A DNA stretch of 64,000 nt, from NCBI RefSeq assembly GCF_010894455.1, contig NZ_JAAIXY010000014.1, positions 124,001 to 188,000 on the forward strand. The letters are read 5' to 3'. Below, in pieces: positions 59,503-64,000 of the stretch; position 1 is the first letter of the stretch, and each line of letters opens with the position of its first letter. The stretch is from Myxococcus eversor (lineage in GTDB: Bacteria; Myxococcota; Myxococcia; Myxococcales; Myxococcaceae). The notes under the pieces were generated by a model. That model made no database searches and was not told the DNA's origin. It worked only from the letters and a program-made list of their open reading frames with translations. The position numbers and the translations under genes are program-made.

Positions 59503-61023
59503 TTAGTAGCGCGGCCGGGTGGGCAGGTTCAGGTCGTCGCGGAGGACGTTCTCACCGGGGCGGCCGCCCTGCACGACGTCCGGCGTGGCCGGGTTCTGGT
59601 CCAGGTCGATGGGCAGGCCCACCGCGGACGTCTCGCGGTTGTTGGTGCCGTTCTTCTCCCCGTTCGCCAGCGTGCCGTTGGCGTAGTCGGACGCGTGCAC
59701 CAGCTCGTGGAACAGCGCCACCACGGGCGGGCGGTTCATCCACTCCTCGCCGCCCAGGGAGATGCGCGAGGTGTTGTAGTTCACCGTGCCGTCGGTGCCC
59801 TTGCCCGGCGTGCCGTCCGCCTTGAACCAGGCGTCGTCCTTGTTCGAGGCGGACGCCGAGTTGCCACCCGTCGTCTCCTTGATGGTCGTCGAGTGGCCGC
59901 TGTCGTCCAGCGTGCGCAGCAGGTCCTGACCCGACGGCAGCGAGCGCATCGCGTCCAGGTCCGACTGCACGCGCGCCTGGAACTCCGGGCTGCCCTCCAC
60001 CGTCACTGAGCGGCCCCGCTTCTCCGCGTCCTTCATGTCGACGATGGTCCGCGTATCCCCAGCGACGTCGTCGGTCTTCTCGTCCGCCTCGACGTAGAGC
60101 TTGTCGTCGCCGCCGTTGCCGCTGACGGTGTCCTTGCCCGCGCCACCCGCCACCGCGTCGTTGCCCTCGCCACCGCTCAGCGAGTCGTCGCCCCGGCCGC
60201 CGATGACCTGGTCGTCACCCGCGCCGCCCGTCGCGGTGTCGTTCCCCGCGCCCGCGTCGATGTAGTCGCGGCCCTCGCCGCCGTTGAGCAGGTCATCGCC
60301 ATCCAGGCCGTAGAGCACGTCACGGCCCGCGCCACCGTTCACCAGGTCGTTGCCCGCGCCGGCCTCGATGTAGTCGTCGCCGTCGTCGCCGGAGATGGAG
60401 TCGTTGCCGTTGCCACCAATGAGCGTGTCATTGCCCACGCCGCCGGTGAGCGTGTCGTGGCCCGCGCCGCCCGTCAGCTTGTCGTTGCCCGCGCCGCCAT
60501 CAATCGTGAGGTCGACGGTGACGTTCGGATCCACGGTGATGGTGTCGTTGCCAGCGCCGCCCTGGATGATGGCGTTCTTGGACTGCTCGGGCGACAGCGT
60601 CACCGAGTCGGAGCCGGAGGTGATGGTCAGCCCGCCGCTCCGGTTCATCGTCACGCGGGCATCGTTGTTGCCGGCGCCCAGGTCCACCACCGTCTGGCCA
60701 TTCGCGTTGGTGCTGACCTGAGGGCCCGTGCCCGCGACGGCCTGCTTGATGGCGTTGGCCGCGGCGGCCACGGCCTTGCCCACCGTGGAACCGGGGCCAC
60801 TCGGAGGAGGCCGGGCGCCCTCGAAGTCACTGCCCTGTGCGGAACGGGATGCAGCAGGGCCCGTGCGCGGGGCCGCTTCGAAGCCGTCCTTCATCCGCTG
60901 GGCGACGGCCGTCTTCACCGCGTCGGGGCGCTGAGCCTGGGCGGTCTGCTTCACCGGCTCCGGCTTCGGCTCGGGCTTCACGGTGAGGGTGGGACGCGTA
61001 CCGGACTTGCCAATCGTGGTCAT
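59503..61023 (-). CDS. Hemolysin-type beta-roll protein with M91-like metallopeptidase domain, paralogue 1
   Basis: A 506-residue protein with no classical signal peptide. Residues 1-130 are low-complexity and basic to Pro-rich (TVKPEPKPEPVKQTAQAQRP). Residues 150-320 contain about ten RTX-like nonapeptide repeats (GGAGNDKLTGGAGHDTLTGG), which bind calcium and fold as a parallel beta-roll. The C-terminal 150 residues resemble the M91/NleD effector peptidase family, with the zinc-site motif HELVH (His439, Glu440, His443). The absence of a Sec signal plus RTX repeats suggests type I or another non-Sec secretion, perhaps against prey. A GGGAG ribosome site precedes the ATG. It is a tandem paralogue of the gene at 61167. 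Confidence 0.85.
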   Translation of the reverse strand: MTTIGKSGTRPTLTVKPEPKPEPVKQTAQAQRPDAVKTAVAQRMKDGFEAAPRTGPAASRSAQGSDFEGARPPPSGPGSTVGKAVAAAANAIKQAVAGTGPQVSTNANGQTVVDLGAGNNDARVTMNRSGGLTITSGSDSVTLSPEQSKNAIIQGGAGNDTITVDPNVTVDLTIDGGAGNDKLTGGAGHDTLTGGVGNDTLIGGNGNDSISGDDGDDYIEAGAGNDLVNGGAGRDVLYGLDGDDLLNGGEGRDYIDAGAGNDTATGGAGDDQVIGGRGDDSLSGGEGNDAVAGGAGKDTVSGNGGDDKLYVEADEKTDDVAGDTRTIVDMKDAEKRGRSVTVEGSPEFQARVQSDLDAMRSLPSGQDLLRTLDDSGHSTTIKETTGGNSASASNKDDAWFKADGTPGKGTDGTVNYNTSRISLGGEEWMNRPPVVALFHELVHASDYANGTLANGEKNGTNNRETSAVGLPIDLDQNPATPDVVQGGRPGENVLRDDLNLPTRPRY

Positions 61024-61098
61024 GACGATTTCTCCCTGAAGACGAGGCACCCGGTACAGTCCCAGCGGTCAATGCCGGGGCGGACGAACGCCGACCTT

Positions 61099-61111
61099 CC
61101 CGATTATCGGG
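61099..61111 (-). promoter_or_regulatory. Palindrome CCCGATTATCGGG, copy 1
   Basis: This perfect 13-base palindrome lies 75 bases upstream of the ATG of paralogue 1. On the gene strand it contains GATAAT. A shared block (GTTGCGTCGTTTCTCGAA on the plus strand) lies exactly 14 bases beyond it in both copies. The pair of elements is probably the promoter/operator of these genes. Confidence 0.6.
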
Positions 61112-61166
61112 TTCCCCGGACAACAGTTGCGTCGTTTCTCGAAAGCCGGGAGCGGCTCAACAGCGG

Positions 61167-62678
61167 CTAGTAGTGCGGCCGGGTCGGCAGGTTCAGGTCG
61201 TCGCGGAGGACGTTCTCACCGGGGCGGCCACCCTGCACCACGTCCGGCGTGGCCGGGTTCTGGTCCAGGTCGATGGGCAGGCCCACCGCGGACGTCTCGA
61301 GGTTGCGCGTGCCGTCCTTCGAGCCGTTCGCCAGCGTGCCGTTGTTCAGGTCCGACGCGTGCACCAGCTCGTGGAACAGGCCGACAATCGGAGGACGGTT
61401 CATCCACTCGTCGGCGCCCAGGGAGATGCGCGAGGTGTTGTAGTTCACCGTCGCGTTCGTGCCCTTGCCCGCCGTGCCGTCCGCGTTGAAGAAGCCGTCG
61501 TTGAAGTGGGTGCCGTTCGCCGTGTTGCCGCCGGACGTCTCCGAGATGGTCGTCGTCTTGCCGCTGGCATCCAGCGAGCGCAGCAGGTCCTGGCCCGACG
61601 GCAGCGAGCGCATCGCGTCCAGGTCCGACTGCACGCGCGCCTGGAACTCCGGGCTGCCCGTCACCGACACGGAGCTGCCGCGCGTGCTCGCGTTCGTCAT
61701 GTCGACGATGGTCCGCGTGTCCCCGGCCGAGTCGGCGCTCTCCTCGCCCTCCTCGACGTAGAGCTTGTCCGTCCCACCGTTGCCGTTGACCGTGTCCTTG
61801 CCCTCACCACCGGCCACCGCGTCGTTGCCCTCGCCACCGCTCAGCGAGTCGTCGCCCCGGCCACCGATGACCTGGTCATCCCCCGCGCCGCCCGTCGCCG
61901 TGTCGTTGCCCGCGCCCGCGTCGATGTAGTCGCGGCCCTCGCCGCCGTTCACCAGGTCATCTCCATCCAGGCCGTAGAGGACGTCGCGACCCGCGCCACC
62001 GTTCACCAGGTCGTTGCCAGCGCCACCCTCGACGTAGTCGTCGCCGTCGTCACCCGAGACGGAGTCGTTGCCCGCGCCACCCAGCACCGTGTCGTTGCCC
62101 GCGCCGCCGATGAGCGTGTCGTTGCCCCGGCCGCCCGTCAGCTTGTCGTTGCCCGCGCCGCCGTCCACCGTGACGTCCTGGGTGACGCTCGCATCCAGCG
62201 TAATCGTGTCGTTGCCGTCGCCGCCGTTGATGATGGCGCCCCTGGCCTGCTCCGGCGTCAGCGTCACCGAGTCCGTGCCAGACCTGACCGTCAGCGAGCC
62301 ATCCTGGCCCTGCGACACCGTCGCGGTGTTGTTCCCCGTGCCCAGGTCCACCACCGTCTGACCGTTCGCGTTCGTGCTGACCTGAGGGCCCGTGGCCGCG
62401 ACAGGCGGATTGGACTTGCCCGCCTGGTTCCCCACGGACTTGCCCGCCGCGCTTCCCGGACCCACCGGCGCGCCCTCACCCCGAATCTCGGAGAGCACCG
62501 GACGGGACGCCGAGCCCGTGCGCGGGGCCGCGTCGAAGCCGTCCTTCATCCGCTGCGCGACGGCCGTCTTCACGGGGTCCGCGCGCTGGGCCTGGGCGGT
62601 CTGCTTCACCGGCTCCGGCTTCGGCTCGGGCTTCACGGTGAGGGCGGGGCGCGAACCAGGCTTTCCAATCGTGGTCAT
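61167..62678 (-). CDS. Hemolysin-type beta-roll protein with M91-like metallopeptidase domain, paralogue 2
   Basis: A 503-residue paralogue of the gene at 59503, with the same layout: low-complexity N-terminus, about ten RTX-like repeats at about 145-315 (GGRGNDTLIGGAGNDTVLGG), and an M91-like C-terminal domain with HELVH (His436, Glu437, His440). The last 60 residues are almost identical (ETSAVGLPIDLDQNPATPDV, LRDDLNLPTRPHY). Differences lie in the Ser/Gly linkers and an insert before the repeats. Compared with paralogue 1, the 5' leader is missing: the palindrome CCCGATAATCGGG ends one base before the ATG, and no ribosome site remains. Leaderless translation or lost expression are both possible. 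Confidence 0.82.
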   Translation of the reverse strand: MTTIGKPGSRPALTVKPEPKPEPVKQTAQAQRADPVKTAVAQRMKDGFDAAPRTGSASRPVLSEIRGEGAPVGPGSAAGKSVGNQAGKSNPPVAATGPQVSTNANGQTVVDLGTGNNTATVSQGQDGSLTVRSGTDSVTLTPEQARGAIINGGDGNDTITLDASVTQDVTVDGGAGNDKLTGGRGNDTLIGGAGNDTVLGGAGNDSVSGDDGDDYVEGGAGNDLVNGGAGRDVLYGLDGDDLVNGGEGRDYIDAGAGNDTATGGAGDDQVIGGRGDDSLSGGEGNDAVAGGEGKDTVNGNGGTDKLYVEEGEESADSAGDTRTIVDMTNASTRGSSVSVTGSPEFQARVQSDLDAMRSLPSGQDLLRSLDASGKTTTISETSGGNTANGTHFNDGFFNADGTAGKGTNATVNYNTSRISLGADEWMNRPPIVGLFHELVHASDLNNGTLANGSKDGTRNLETSAVGLPIDLDQNPATPDVVQGGRPGENVLRDDLNLPTRPHY

Positions 62679-62679
62679 T

Positions 62680-62692
62680 CCCGATTATCGGG
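62680..62692 (-). promoter_or_regulatory. Palindrome CCCGATTATCGGG, copy 2
   Basis: This is the same 13-base palindrome as at 61099-61111, but only one base before the ATG of paralogue 2. If GATAAT (62688-62683) is the -10 hexamer, transcription would start at or within a few bases of the A of the ATG at 62678. Confidence 0.6.
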
Positions 62693-62950
62693 GTCCCCTG
62701 GTGGGAGTTGCGTCGTTTCTCGAATCCTGGGAACGAATCGCGGGTTCGGTGGATCCACGGCGTCCCAGGGGTTCGCCCCGGCCACCGGGCACGTCGCATG
62801 GACAGACGTCTGGGTTTTCCTCCACCCACGCAACGCCTGACATCGCTCCATCGGTCATCGGGGGGACCCTCCTCCCGGTGACCGATGCGGCCCGGGGCTC
62901 TGACGGGCGACTGTGCCACTCACTTCAGCCCTCACACCCCGAGGCCACAC

Positions 62951-64000
62951 ATGAACCGCACCCTGCTGCTGCTGTCCGCCGCTGGATTGCTCGCCCTGGG
63001 CGCGCTCTCGCTGGGCAAGCCCGCCCCGCCGCCGCCTCCTCCCGTCACCGACACCAGCCACACCGTGGCCCGGCCGGATGACCAGCCCGCCACCGCCGTG
63101 CTGCCGCTGCTCGTCGCGCAGCCCTCCGACGGGGCCCTCACGCTCACCGGCAAGCTGTCCGGCACCTATGTCCAGACGGGCGACAGCGAGGCCTTCGCGT
63201 GGATGGAGCTCAAGGCCCGCCCCGTGGAGGCCCAGCACCGCGTCCCCGTGAACATGGCCCTCGTCGTGGACCGCTCTGGCTCCATGTCCGGCCAGAAGCT
63301 CGCGGACGCCAAGCGCGCCGCCACCGAGCTGGTGAACCGCCTGACGCCCGAGGACCGGCTCGCGTTGATCCACTACGGCACCGACGTGAAGGTCATCCCC
63401 AGCCGCCTCGTCACCTCCGAGGTCCGCGCGGAGCTGCTCGCCTCCATCGACGGCATCCAGGACGACGGCTCCACCAACATCAGCGGCGGACTCACCGAGG
63501 CGGCCTCCGCGCTGCGCGGCCACCTCTCCCAGTTCCGCGTCAGCCGCGCCATCCTGCTGAGCGACGGCCAGCCGACGGCGGGCCTGGTGACGGAGCCGGA
63601 GCTGTTCCAGCTCACGCGCCGCCTGCGCGACGAGGGCATCACCGTGAGCGCGCTCGGCGTGGGCGAGGACTTCCAGGCCTCCCTCATGCGCGGCATGGCC
63701 GAGCAGGGCGGCGGCTTCTCCGGCTTCCTCAACGACTCCTCCCGGCTGGCGGAGGTCTTCTCCCGCGAGCTGGACCAGGCCACCAGCACCGTCGCCCGCC
63801 GCGTGGAGCTGCGGCTCACCCTGCCCCCGTCCGTCCGCGACGTGGAGGTCATGGGCCTGCCCTCCACCCGCGAGGGCGCCGTCGTCAAGGTGCCGCTGTA
63901 CGACCTGTCCGGAGAGCAGTCCGTCCGCGTCGTCGTGAAGCTGACGCTGCGAGCGAGCGCCACCTCGGAAGCCCTGCCCCTGCTCGACGCCACCGTGCAC
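62951..64000 (+). CDS. VWA-domain protein (3' partial)
   Basis: The frame is open from the ATG at 62951 to the window edge (350 codons seen), so the C-terminus is missing. An N-terminal hydrophobic signal or anchor (TLLLLSAAGLLALGALSLG) precedes a Pro-rich linker. A von Willebrand A domain follows at about 95-290, with the MIDAS motif DRSGSMSG (near residue 113), the conserved Thr in GSTNISGGL and Asp in ILLSDGQPTAG. The region after it (VARRVELRLTLPPSVRDVEV) is the usual beta-sandwich following VWA domains in exported proteins of this type. It should bind a partner through a metal ion in the periplasm or outside. The partner is not seen. Confidence 0.9.
   Translation, partial: MNRTLLLLSAAGLLALGALSLGKPAPPPPPPVTDTSHTVARPDDQPATAVLPLLVAQPSDGALTLTGKLSGTYVQTGDSEAFAWMELKARPVEAQHRVPVNMALVVDRSGSMSGQKLADAKRAATELVNRLTPEDRLALIHYGTDVKVIPSRLVTSEVRAELLASIDGIQDDGSTNISGGLTEAASALRGHLSQFRVSRAILLSDGQPTAGLVTEPELFQLTRRLRDEGITVSALGVGEDFQASLMRGMAEQGGGFSGFLNDSSRLAEVFSRELDQATSTVARRVELRLTLPPSVRDVEVMGLPSTREGAVVKVPLYDLSGEQSVRVVVKLTLRASATSEALPLLDATVH

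Noticed and set aside
60060..60520. Periodic DNA repeats, as in a CRISPR array or minisatellite
   Set aside because: The periodicity comes from RTX-like nonapeptide codons; there are no unique spacers between conserved direct repeats.
61167..62678. Treating paralogue 2 of the metallopeptidase as a pseudogene
   Set aside because: Its reading frame is complete and keeps HELVH; only the leader is changed, so it is kept as a gene with doubtful expression.
1..64000. tRNA, rRNA, CRISPR, IS elements or prophage genes
   Set aside because: I saw no tRNA-like cloverleaf with a CCA-type end, no rRNA motif, no transposase or integrase motif, and no composition break that would mark an island. Short RNAs could be missed by eye.

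Overview
The window is about 70% G+C on both strands and densely coded, with the strong G/C third-position bias typical of myxobacteria. Several genes point to the Cystobacterineae (Myxococcus, Corallococcus, Pyxidicoccus): a DUF2378-like protein, a subtilase plus small partner that looks like PopC/PopD, two SitA-type polymorphic toxin lipoproteins with neighbouring immunity-type genes, many lipobox proteins, and an excess of sensor kinases. I saw no rRNA, tRNA, CRISPR array, insertion sequence or phage module. The genus is an inference from gene content.

Layout. 1-7 kb: end of a hybrid kinase, an XRE regulator, a chemoreceptor, a DUF2378-like protein and a response regulator/kinase operon. 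7-12 kb: secreted S1 protease with a ricin-type lectin domain, an acyl-CoA synthetase and an LVIVD-type lipoprotein. 12-15.5 kb: an unrecognised gene pair (PDZ-like protein and all-helical protein). 15.5-18 kb: MDR oxidoreductase and a secreted lipase. 18-25 kb: minus-strand lipid cluster (TetR, KAS III-like protein with two active-site changes, acyl-CoA synthetase, small lipoprotein, outer-membrane-barrel-like protein, alpha/beta hydrolase lipoprotein). 25.3-27.4 kb: intact SitA-type toxin with a pentapeptide-like putative immunity protein. 27.5-31 kb: small exported proteins and lipoproteins, including a tandem pair with matching leaders. 31.3-34 kb: Lrp/AsnC regulator with aminotransferase, then an SDR. 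34-40.7 kb: lytic transglycosylase, SRPBCC protein, PopD/PopC and Lgt. 40.8-43.1 kb: ECF41-like sigma factor with an FAD oxidoreductase. 43.2-45.2 kb: Imm11-like gene and a second SitA-type toxin broken by an in-frame amber codon. 45.4-46.2 kb: tandem small lipoproteins. 46.4-50.7 kb: hydrolase, EamA transporter, rhodanese, two unknown genes and a GreA-like protein. 50.8-58.2 kb: three large sensor kinases without an adjacent stand-alone regulator. 58.2-62.7 kb: two hypothetical genes and a duplicated pair of beta-roll proteins with an M91-like HExxH domain. 63-64 kb: start of a VWA protein cut by the window edge.

Themes. Much of the window deals with the cell surface and social life: kin-discrimination toxins, a likely developmental protease and inhibitor, secreted hydrolases, lipoproteins and the enzyme that lipidates them. 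Recent duplication recurs at 29.5-30.7 kb, 45.2-46.2 kb and 59.5-62.7 kb, in each case with matching upstream sequence. The strongest observations are the amber codon in the second toxin gene, the loss of the 5' leader in one metalloprotease paralogue, and the KAS III-like protein that keeps its cysteine but lacks the usual histidine and asparagine.
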